The position numbers and the translations under genes are program-made. A stretch of DNA of 9,971 bases from Gammaproteobacteria bacterium. GTDB taxonomy: Bacteria; Pseudomonadota; Gammaproteobacteria; Granulosicoccales; Granulosicoccaceae. The notes beneath the pieces are model-generated. The model worked only from the letters and a program-made list of their open reading frames with translations. It was not told the DNA's origin and did no database searches. The stretch covers positions 1 through 9,971 of the forward strand of contig JAGRHW010000113.1 in assembly GCA_020444765.1 (NCBI GenBank). The letters are read 5' to 3'. Below, one piece after another: positions 1-5,715 of this stretch (position 1 is its first letter; each line of letters begins with the position of its first letter).

Positions 1-2
1 CG

Positions 3-2492
3 GACAATCCGGCCAGCCCGCTGGTTTACAAGGGCGTGGTTTTCAATGAGATGAAGGGCGCGATGAGTTCAGCAGTGCAGCGCATCTGGCAGGATATGCA
101 GTCCGCGTTGTTTCCGACCGTCACCTACCATTACAACAGCGGCGGTGAGCCGGCGGCCATTCCGGATCTGACTCATCAACAGCTGGTCGACTTTCACGCC
201 CGTCATTACCAGCCGTCGAACGCGACCTTTATGACTTACGGCAGTTTTCCGGTTGAGGAGCATCAGCAGAAAATGCAGGAGCTGGCGCTCGAAAAATATA
301 CCAGACAGGATTTCGATCTGCGGATTCCGGCGGAAAAACGCTACCCGGAGCCGCTCACCGTAAGCACCCGCTACGCGCTCGACGAGCACGACGACAAGAC
401 GCCGAAGTCGCAAATCCTGCTCGGCTGGCTGCTCGGCAGTGTCACCGACCTCGACGCCACCATGGACGCGCAAATGCTGTCCAGCGCTCTGCTGGATAAC
501 AGCGCCTCGCCGCTGCGTCATGCACTCGAAACCACGGACCTCGGCAGCTCGCCGTCGGACCTGTGCGGACTCGAGGAATCCCTGTCCGAGGCCGTCTTCG
601 TCTGCGGCCTGGAAGGATGTCGCCCGGAGGACGCGGAAAAGGTTCAGAACCTGATTCTGTCGGTTATCAGCCATGTGGCTGACAACGGCGTTCCACAGTC
701 ACAGCTGGAAGCCATCCTCCATCAGCTGGAACTCAGCCAGCGGGAAGTCGGCGGTGGGCATTTTCCCTACGGCCTGCAGTTGATGGTGAAATCCCTGTCG
801 CCCGCGCTGCACGGCGCCGATCCTTTCGAGGTTCTGGATATCGAACCAGTACTCGAACGGTTGCGTGGGAAAATTCGTGATCCGGATTACATTCCCGGTC
901 TCGCCCGCCGTCTGTTGCTGGATAACCAGCACCGGGTTCTTTTGACTGCCGAGCCCGACACCGGTCTCGCCGCCGAACAGAACGCAGCGGAAACAGCCCG
1001 CCTCGTCGAGATGAAAAAATCGCTCGGCAAGGACGACGAACAACGCATTCTCGAACTGACCGCAAGACTCAAACAGCGCCAGGAGTCCGAAGACGACCCG
1101 GAGCTGCTGCCGAGCGTGCGGGTCGACGATGCGCCAAAGGATTTGAAAATCCCGGAACCCGAAACCCTCGAAATCGGCGCTACCAAAGCCAGCTATTTCC
1201 CGACCGGCACCAACGGGCTGGTTTATCAACAGGTCATCCTCGAGATACCGGACATCGGCGAAGAACTGCTCGACGACCTGCCGCTGTTCTGTGACTGCCT
1301 GAACGAAGTCGGTATCCGCGATCTCGACTATCTGCAGACACAGGAACTGCAAGCCGCGGTAACCGGCGGCATAAGTGCCAGATTGTCGGTACGCAGCCCG
1401 TTCGACGATCTGCAGGGACTCAATGCCTATCTGGTCCTCGCCGGCAAAGCTCTGTACCGCAATCAACAGGCGTTTGCCGAACTGATGCGCGACATGTTTG
1501 CCAGCGCGCGCTTCGATGAAACCGAACGCCTGCGGGAAATGATCTCGCAAATGCGCGCCCACAGGGAATCCGGCATAACACAGGCCGGACACCGTCTGGC
1601 GATGCAGGCGGCGAGCGCCGGCAGCTCGCCCTACGCTCAGCTGACCCACCGCTGGGACGGCCTGCTCGGTATACGCAATATCATCGCTCTGGATAATGCG
1701 CTGAAAGATGACCAGCAGTTGTCCGCCCTGGCGGCGCGCTTCAAAAAAATTCAGGCGCTGATACTACAGGCTCCGCGACAATTTTTACTGGTTAACGACG
1801 ACGAAAATATTGACGATATTTCCGCGACGCTTGACGGGCTTTGGAAAAATCTGCCGCAAAGCCAATCCACGTCGGAATTTTCCGTCCCTTTCCGGCAGAC
1901 GCCGGTAAGCCAAGCCTGGATAACCAGCACGCAGGTAAATTTTTGCGCCAAATCCTATCGCGCCGTACCTTATGGACATGCGGATGCTGCTCCGCTTACC
2001 GTCCTCGGCAATTTTTTACGAAACGGCTTTCTGCATCGCACGATCCGCGAACAGGGCGGTGCTTATGGCGGCGGCGCGGCCTATGCCGCCGATACCGGTA
2101 CGTTCCGGTTTTATTCTTACCGCGATCCCCGCTTTGCCGATACCCTCAGGGATTTCGACCGGTCACTGGAATGGTTGCAAAACGGCGCCCACGACCAGCG
2201 CCAGCTTGAAGAGGCCATACTTGGCGTTATCAGTGATATCGACCGTCCGGATTCTCCGGCCGGGGAAGCCGCCGGCACCTGGTTCGCCAGCCTGCACGGC
2301 CGCACGCCCGCCAGACGCAGGGAGTTTCGCCGAAGAGTCATGGACGTGACGCTGGCCGATCTGCAACGCGTCGCCCGCGAGTATCTGAACCCGGCAGCGG
2401 CCAATATCGCGGTCATCACAAATAACACAAGCCTGGAACAGCATAACAAGGCGAACCCGGACCTGACGTTGGAGGCCTGTTTGCTCAAATAA
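3..2492 (+). CDS. PreP-like M16C zinc metallopeptidase, 5'-truncated by window edge
   Basis: An open frame runs in from the window edge (first whole codon at 3) to TAA at 2490-2492, giving 829 visible residues. It matches the presequence protease type of family M16C, large clam-shaped zinc peptidases that degrade free peptides inside a closed chamber. The opening stretch KGVVFNEMKGAMSS is typical of PreP, and its Glu (codon 48-50) corresponds to the third, distal zinc ligand. The inverted HxxEH motif that supplies the other ligands must lie upstream, since PreP proteins are roughly 970-1000 residues and about 150 are missing. A charged helical hinge (about residues 324-365) fits the M16C-associated middle region. 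Near the C-terminus, REQGGAYGGGA carries the Arg/Tyr pair (codons 2046-2048 and 2064-2066) that completes the active site across the two halves. No frameshift is seen. No signal peptide can be judged because the N-terminus is absent. A housekeeping peptidase unrelated to its neighbours is likely. Confidence 0.9.
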   Translation, partial: DNPASPLVYKGVVFNEMKGAMSSAVQRIWQDMQSALFPTVTYHYNSGGEPAAIPDLTHQQLVDFHARHYQPSNATFMTYGSFPVEEHQQKMQELALEKYTRQDFDLRIPAEKRYPEPLTVSTRYALDEHDDKTPKSQILLGWLLGSVTDLDATMDAQMLSSALLDNSASPLRHALETTDLGSSPSDLCGLEESLSEAVFVCGLEGCRPEDAEKVQNLILSVISHVADNGVPQSQLEAILHQLELSQREVGGGHFPYGLQLMVKSLSPALHGADPFEVLDIEPVLERLRGKIRDPDYIPGLARRLLLDNQHRVLLTAEPDTGLAAEQNAAETARLVEMKKSLGKDDEQRILELTARLKQRQESEDDPELLPSVRVDDAPKDLKIPEPETLEIGATKASYFPTGTNGLVYQQVILEIPDIGEELLDDLPLFCDCLNEVGIRDLDYLQTQELQAAVTGGISARLSVRSPFDDLQGLNAYLVLAGKALYRNQQAFAELMRDMFASARFDETERLREMISQMRAHRESGITQAGHRLAMQAASAGSSPYAQLTHRWDGLLGIRNIIALDNALKDDQQLSALAARFKKIQALILQAPRQFLLVNDDENIDDISATLDGLWKNLPQSQSTSEFSVPFRQTPVSQAWITSTQVNFCAKSYRAVPYGHADAAPLTVLGNFLRNGFLHRTIREQGGAYGGGAAYAADTGTFRFYSYRDPRFADTLRDFDRSLEWLQNGAHDQRQLEEAILGVISDIDRPDSPAGEAAGTWFASLHGRTPARRREFRRRVMDVTLADLQRVAREYLNPAAANIAVITNNTSLEQHNKANPDLTLEACLLK

Positions 2493-2504
2493 TGGCAGGC
2501 ACCA

Positions 2505-2529
2505 CTACCCGGCTGAACAAGCCGGGTAG
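2505..2529 (+). terminator. Hairpin after the M16C peptidase, probable terminator
   Basis: A perfect 10-bp stem (CTACCCGGCT paired with AGCCGGGTAG) around the 5-base loop GAACA begins 12 bases after the stop codon. The downstream tract is pyrimidine-rich but mostly mixed C and T, not a clean T run, so it is an imperfect intrinsic terminator. It may act as a weak terminator or as a 3' stabilising stem. Confidence 0.6.
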
Positions 2530-2695
2530 CGCCTATCCTTCTCTTCCCCCCGCCCGTCATCGCCAGCGCCATCAAGCCACTCCTACGCCATATCCGCGGC
2601 AATCCAACGATCGGCCAAAGAAATAACTAATTGATTATAAAATATTTTTCGATATCCAAAATACAACAAAATAATCACTGATACGCATATAAGTA

Positions 2696-2709
2696 TTGAC
2701 TAATATCAA
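2696..2709 (+). promoter_or_regulatory. FNR/Anr/Dnr-type operator upstream of the DUF3149 gene
   Basis: TTGAC-TAAT-ATCAA matches the FNR-family consensus TTGAT-N4-ATCAA at 9 of 10 specified positions, and the flanks extend the symmetry (ATTGA...TCAAT). It sits at the end of an AT-rich stretch (about 2620-2710) that otherwise holds no gene. Its centre (2702.5) is 33 bases before the centre of a -10-like hexamer TAGACT (2733-2738), which would put it near -42, the usual position for class II activation by FNR. Which member of the family binds is not shown; the regulator at 3060-3731 is one candidate. Confidence 0.6.
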
Positions 2710-2732
2710 TGAACTCACTTCGCCAGCAACTG

Positions 2733-2738
2733 TAGACT
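2733..2738 (+). promoter_or_regulatory. Probable -10 element of the DUF3149 gene
   Basis: TAGACT (4 of 6 to TATAAT) has no good -35 hexamer at 16-18 bases, which is normal for an activator-dependent promoter. Its distance from the FNR-type box is right for class II activation. Transcription would start near 2745, giving a leader of about 27 bases that includes the ribosome site GGAG at 2761-2764. Confidence 0.4.
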
Positions 2739-2771
2739 CCACGCAAGTTCGCTAAACGTGGGAGAACGGTC

Positions 2772-2921
2772 ATGGAACTGTGGATGGATTTATTGTTCGG
2801 TAACTGGATCGGTTTGCTTTCGATGTTCACCATCGCCTTTATGCTGGTCATGATGGCTTATCTTTGGGGCATGTTTTTAAAGCGCTCAAAGCCGACTGAC
2901 AATACCAAAGTCAAACACTAG
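2772..2921 (+). CDS. Small single-span membrane protein, DUF3149 type (49 aa)
   Basis: The frame opens with ATG after GGAGAA (2761-2766, 5 bases before the start) and ends at TAG 2919-2921. The start MELWMDLLFGN followed by GLLS resembles the short DUF3149 family, whose members begin with the same D-L-L-F pattern and one hydrophobic helix. Residues 12-34 form one membrane segment rich in Met and Leu (five Met between residues 18 and 34), followed by a basic stop (KRSK, residues 37-40) and a polar tail, so the tail is probably cytoplasmic and the N-terminus periplasmic. No enzymatic motif exists; the family has no assigned function. The promoter suggests induction at low oxygen or by another FNR-family signal. 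It could be an accessory subunit of a membrane complex encoded elsewhere, but nothing here identifies the partner. The family assignment comes from memory of the N-terminal pattern. Confidence 0.7.
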   Translation: MELWMDLLFGNWIGLLSMFTIAFMLVMMAYLWGMFLKRSKPTDNTKVKH

Positions 2922-2969
2922 ATCAACTAAACCAGGCTTTGCCTTTTAGCGCGGTAGGCCGCTCATCGG

Positions 2970-2983
2970 TTGCTTTGCATCAC
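2970..2983 (+). promoter_or_regulatory. Weak FNR-like site upstream of the Crp/Fnr gene
   Basis: TTGCT-TTGC-ATCAC agrees with TTGAT-N4-ATCAA at 8 of 10 specified bases. Relative to the TATAAA hexamer at 3023-3028 its centre would lie near -59, close to the class I activator position. It could be a self-regulation site for the gene at 3060. Degenerate 8/10 matches occur by chance in intergenic DNA, so this is only a candidate. Confidence 0.25.
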
Positions 2984-3003
2984 CACCGCTTATGGTTGTG
3001 ATG
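2978..3003. repeat. Inverted repeat upstream of the Crp/Fnr regulator
   Basis: CATCACCACC and GGTTGTGATG are inverted with 9 of 10 pairs matching, separated by GCTTAT. It lies about 20 bases before a TATAAA-like -10 and overlaps the weak FNR-like site. No T run follows it, so it is a poor terminator for the DUF3149 gene. An operator is the alternative. Confidence 0.4.
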
Positions 3004-3022
3004 GCTGGCCGGTAAAGACTGT

Positions 3023-3028
3023 TATAAA
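3023..3028 (+). promoter_or_regulatory. Probable -10 element of the Crp/Fnr regulator gene
   Basis: TATAAA in the AT-rich run TTATAAAAT lies 32 bases before the ATG at 3060. No convincing -35 stands at 16-18 bases (TTGTGA at 2996-3001 is 21 bases away), which suggests an activator-dependent or weak promoter. Confidence 0.4.
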
Positions 3029-3059
3029 ATGACTGCGGAATATTCCTGCCTCCGGAGTC

Positions 3060-3731
3060 ATGACGGTGTTCTTTCGTAAAACTGCCGATACAGTCAAACC
3101 GGCCGGGCTTTTCCCGGAACTCGACCAGGCGGGCTGGTGGCGTTTATTCGGTGACGCCAGCCCCGCGCAGATTGCAAAGGGCAGCAGGATTTTCAGTCCG
3201 GGAGATCCCTGCAGCAACTTTCTGATCGTCCTGGAAGGGTCGGTAAAAGTAGTCCAGCTCTCCGAAACCGGCCGCGAAATCGTTTTATACCGCGTGCAGA
3301 ATAACGAATCCTGCCTGCTGACAACCGCCTGCCTGCTGGCCAATGAAAACTATACCGTCAGCGCAATCGCTGAAACCGATGTCCACGCACTGACTTTACC
3401 CGCCGAAGCCTTTGCCCGCAGCATGGAAAATTCCGCCGATATGCGCCGCTTCGTGTTTAATGATTACAGCCGCCGTATGGCAGACTTTTTCGTGCTGATT
3501 CGCGAACTGGCCTTCGAAACCCTGGATGTGCGACTTGCGCACCGGCTTCTGCAACAGGCCGGCGATGCCGATTCGCTCAGCATCACCCACCAGGCGCTGG
3601 CCGACGAACTCGGCACCACGCGCGAGGTCGTCAGCCGGCGGCTCAAGGAATTCGAACAGCTCGGCTGGATTCAACTGCATCGGGGGCGTATCGAACTGAG
3701 CAACCGGACAGCCCTGGAAGACAACCGTTAA
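3060..3731 (+). CDS. Crp/Fnr-family transcription regulator, no Fe-S cysteine cluster
   Basis: This 223-residue protein has the standard Crp/Fnr layout: a cyclic-nucleotide-binding-type beta barrel (about 25-125, with PGDPCSNFLIVLEGSVKV in the place of the usual barrel motif), a long dimerisation helix (about 126-165) and a winged helix-turn-helix (about 172-213). The recognition helix TTREVVSRRLKEF carries E189, S192 and R193, the E-x-x-S-R pattern with which FNR reads TTGA half sites. It lacks the N-terminal cysteine cluster of true FNR, so it is not an Fe-S oxygen sensor of that type. Three cysteines remain (C51, C85, C91), the last two in SCLLTTACLL. It also lacks the full cAMP-pocket signature, so its signal is unknown; nitric oxide, haem or thiol chemistry are possibilities. 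GGAG at 3054-3057 is only 2 bases from the ATG; the in-frame GTG at 3066, 8 bases away, is an alternative start. The DUF2892 gene follows on the same strand. Confidence 0.88.
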   Translation: MTVFFRKTADTVKPAGLFPELDQAGWWRLFGDASPAQIAKGSRIFSPGDPCSNFLIVLEGSVKVVQLSETGREIVLYRVQNNESCLLTTACLLANENYTVSAIAETDVHALTLPAEAFARSMENSADMRRFVFNDYSRRMADFFVLIRELAFETLDVRLAHRLLQQAGDADSLSITHQALADELGTTREVVSRRLKEFEQLGWIQLHRGRIELSNRTALEDNR

Positions 3732-3808
3732 TTCCGTAACAATTTTGCGGTAAAAAAAGACGCCTTGTGTAACTGCGGATACAGACACGGGTCCGGAGAC
3801 TTTGAGAT

Positions 3809-3814
3809 TATACT
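3809..3814 (+). promoter_or_regulatory. Possible -10 element of the DUF2892 gene
   Basis: TATACT (5 of 6 to TATAAT) lies 35 bases before the ATG at 3849. No clear -35 stands at the proper distance, so the gene may use an activator or be read through from the regulator gene, 117 bases upstream. Confidence 0.35.
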
Positions 3815-3848
3815 GTTCGGGTCAACGCTATATCTGGAGAACAGTGAA

Positions 3849-4055
3849 ATGTTTAAGAACAATGTAGGAACCGTCGACAGGGCTGTACGGATTATCATCG
3901 GCCTGGTGCTGATCAGCCTGGTGTTTCTCGGACCGAAAACCGCCTGGGGCTGGATCGGCCTGATACCGCTCGCCACCGGCGTAATGGGCAGTTGCGCCCT
4001 GTACACCCTGCTCGGCATCAACACCTGCCCGGTAAAAGACAAGCCCAGTAACTAG
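3849..4055 (+). CDS. DUF2892 (YgaP-type transmembrane domain) inner-membrane protein
   Basis: The 68-residue product matches the DUF2892 family, which is also the membrane part of the rhodanese YgaP. The start MFKNNVGTVDRAVRIIIGL is the family's usual opening, with short amphipathic residues before the first membrane helix (about 12-28). A second helix (about 32-50) follows, then the conserved ending GSCALYTLLGINTCP with C49 and C60. ATG at 3849 is chosen because it begins the family motif and has GGAG at 3836-3839, 9 bases away; the longer TTG start at 3765 would add residues unlike the family. The domain packs as a dimer in YgaP and is thought to support sulfur-related membrane chemistry, but no rhodanese is fused here. 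Its position behind a cysteine-bearing Crp/Fnr regulator hints that the two act together; this is inference from order alone. The gene ends 19 bases before a strong terminator. Confidence 0.88.
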   Translation: MFKNNVGTVDRAVRIIIGLVLISLVFLGPKTAWGWIGLIPLATGVMGSCALYTLLGINTCPVKDKPSN

Positions 4056-4074
4056 ACCGGAGCAGCCAAACAAA

Positions 4075-4099
4075 CAAAACCCCGGAATCCGGGGTTTTG
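4075..4099. terminator. Bidirectional rho-independent terminator between convergent genes
   Basis: A nearly perfect 25-base palindrome (arms CAAAACCCCGGA and TCCGGGGTTTTG around one central A) has T-rich flanks on both strands: TTTTGTTTT on +, and TTTTGTTTGTTTGG on -. It lies 19 bases after the DUF2892 stop and 11 bases after the eboD stop, so it can serve both transcripts and separate them. Confidence 0.92.
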
Positions 4100-4110
4100 T
4101 TTTCGTCTGC

Positions 4111-5313
4111 TTAACCGGCAAGCGGCAATTCCAGTTGTGCATGGGTCAGAAAGACCCGATCCACCTCGCCTTCATGCAGCAGTTTCAGATCGTCGAGACA
4201 GGCTTGCATCTGCGCAATATCGATCCGGTTGTATTCACGGCTCTTGCCGATATCCTCCAGCAGCGTGATGCACAGCTCACCGCCCAGGTGTTCGCGGAAT
4301 TCATTCAGCGCGCCGGCCACATCGAGCTTATCCAGCTCATAATGATACAGGCTGAAACCGAGGTCGCTGATCAACTCGTAAATACTGCCCATCTGTTCGT
4401 CGCTGAGCTTGCCCAGACGCCATGAATACATGGAGTCCAGCATGACGCCGATAGCAACAGCCTCGCCGTGACGCAGCGTCGCGTGGGTCATTTCCTCGAG
4501 TTTGTGCGCCAGCCAGTGACCGAAGTCCAGCGGCCGGGCGGTTCCGTATTCGAATGGATCGCCGTTGCCGGTAATATGCTCCAGATGCAGTTCCGCACAG
4601 CGCAGAATCATGTGTTGCATGCTCAGGCGCTGAAAGGAAGCAAGCGCGTTTCGATGGTTGTACAGATAGCTGAAAAAACCTGCGTCCTTGATCAGGGCCA
4701 CCTTGATGGCTTCGGCAATCCCAGCTCGTTTGTCCCGCGCCTCCAGGGTATCGATCAGCGCATGATCGTTGATCACCGCATAAGGCGGCGCGAAAGTGCC
4801 GACAAAGTTTTTCCGCTGCTCGTGATTGATGCCGTTCTTGACACCGATGCCGGCATCGTTCTGCGCCAGCACGGTGCTTGGAACACGGATGATCCGCACG
4901 CCGCGATGCGCGGTCGCGGCAGCAAAACCGATCGCATCCAGTACCGCGCCACCACCGATAACGAGTGCAAACGAATGACGACAAATCGCCTCCTCGGCCA
5001 CCTTGTCGTAGAACTGCTTGACCTCCAGCGGCGCCATCTTGCAGACTTCTCCGCCCTTGACGATCAGCGGTTCGCCGGTCAGTTGCAGCGTGCTGGAAAA
5101 TTTTTCGCAGTACGCTTTGACTTTTTGCACGATATCCGGATTCGCATCCAGAACCCCACTGTCGATCACCAGCATGATCTTATGCCTGGCCATGCCGGCC
5201 TGGTCAACGATATCCCGCAGCAGACGGTTCTCCGGGTCGAAAATATGCTCCGAAAAATAAACCGGATAATTGTATTCAACCGCGAATTTTTGCTTGAGAA
5301 CCTTCAATTGCAT
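4111..5313 (-). CDS. eboD: EboD, dehydroquinate-synthase-like sugar-phosphate cyclase
   Basis: This 400-residue protein belongs to the sedoheptulose-7-phosphate cyclase superfamily, whose members close a sugar phosphate into a carbocycle using NAD+ and zinc. Visible parts are an NAD-binding VIGGGAVLDAIGF (about 118-130), VKNGINHEQRKNFVGTF with K159 and N169, AGIAEAIKVALIKD with E201 and K204, PLDFGHWLAH with H266 and H270, and LRHGEAVAIGV with H282. E201, H266 and H282 match the three zinc ligands of dehydroquinate synthase, so it is probably an active enzyme. In dehydroquinate synthase the substrate segment reads R-x-x-x-N-x-G-H; here it is A259-R-P-L-D263-F-G-H, so the Asn is Asp and the Arg is shifted, suggesting a substrate other than DAHP. 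The neighbours make it the ebo cyclase and not the aroB of aromatic synthesis. It overlaps the TMEM220 gene by 10 bases with a strong AGGAGG 4 bases before the start. It is the last gene of the operon. Confidence 0.88.
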   Translation of the reverse strand: MQLKVLKQKFAVEYNYPVYFSEHIFDPENRLLRDIVDQAGMARHKIMLVIDSGVLDANPDIVQKVKAYCEKFSSTLQLTGEPLIVKGGEVCKMAPLEVKQFYDKVAEEAICRHSFALVIGGGAVLDAIGFAAATAHRGVRIIRVPSTVLAQNDAGIGVKNGINHEQRKNFVGTFAPPYAVINDHALIDTLEARDKRAGIAEAIKVALIKDAGFFSYLYNHRNALASFQRLSMQHMILRCAELHLEHITGNGDPFEYGTARPLDFGHWLAHKLEEMTHATLRHGEAVAIGVMLDSMYSWRLGKLSDEQMGSIYELISDLGFSLYHYELDKLDVAGALNEFREHLGGELCITLLEDIGKSREYNRIDIAQMQACLDDLKLLHEGEVDRVFLTHAQLELPLAG

Positions 5314-5714
5314 AACGCCTCCTCTGTGTCAGGCTCATCATTTTCAACATTCTGGTAAAAGGGTTCGATCAATCCGTCGTGCAGCAACACCACAGCAATC
5401 CAGACGGCGCAGATCACCATGCCCCAGAGTTCACGCACCAGCTCTTCGGATTCCCCTTTCATACCGACCGCAGCGAATGCCTCAAGCGAGGTATTGGCAA
5501 AATTCGGCGATAACCAGGCGATCGCGGCCAGATAGATCCCCATGGCAATCCATAACAGACCTTTAAGTTGAATATTGACGATCCCGGCAATACCCACGAC
5601 CAGTGAAATGCCGTAAAGAGCGATCCAGAACAGACTGTCCGAATCATTGAACTGAACCAGAATCGCGTAGCTGAACAACACGCTCATCAGGATAGAGAAA
5701 AATCTGAATATCAT
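5304..5714 (-). CDS. TMEM220-type four-helix membrane protein inside the ebo operon
   Basis: This 136-residue protein has four predicted membrane helices (about 3-20, 28-48, 52-70 and 93-112). The segment VQFNDSDSLFWIALYG (about 20-35) and the later ESEELVRELWGM (about 88-99) are the conserved parts I associate with the TMEM220 family, found in bacteria and animals and without a known function. The C-terminal tail is acidic and should be soluble. ATG at 5714 is chosen because it starts directly at the first helix, follows the eboF stop after one base (TAA-A-ATG) and has AAGG 8 bases before it; the upstream start near 5774 would add a polar leader inside eboF. It overlaps eboD by 10 bases. Translational coupling on both sides says it is expressed with the ebo enzymes. 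It is the only integral membrane protein of the operon in this window. Confidence 0.75.
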   Translation of the reverse strand: MIFRFFSILMSVLFSYAILVQFNDSDSLFWIALYGISLVVGIAGIVNIQLKGLLWIAMGIYLAAIAWLSPNFANTSLEAFAAVGMKGESEELVRELWGMVICAVWIAVVLLHDGLIEPFYQNVENDEPDTEEALCN

Positions 5715-5715
5715 T

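Noticed and set aside
699..1649. Long - strand open frame (316 codons) opposite the M16C peptidase
   Set aside because: It mirrors the peptidase codons and has no recognisable domain; the + strand product is clearly PreP-like.
2631..2640. TTGATTATAA, a second possible FNR half site or -35
   Set aside because: Only one half matches and no good -10 or second half follows; most likely part of the AT-rich background.
3765..3848. TTG-initiated extension of the DUF2892 gene with two Cys residues near its start
   Set aside because: The extension crosses the ribosome site and the likely -10, and family members start at MFKNNVGTVDRA.
4111..5313. aroB (shikimate-pathway dehydroquinate synthase) as the name for this gene
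   Set aside because: The substrate segment differs from dehydroquinate synthase and the gene sits among ebo genes, so EboD is the better assignment.
4468..5358. Long + strand open frame (296 codons) opposite eboD
   Set aside because: It lies wholly antisense to a well-supported cyclase gene, resembles no family and has an Arg/His/Gln-rich composition typical of shadow frames.
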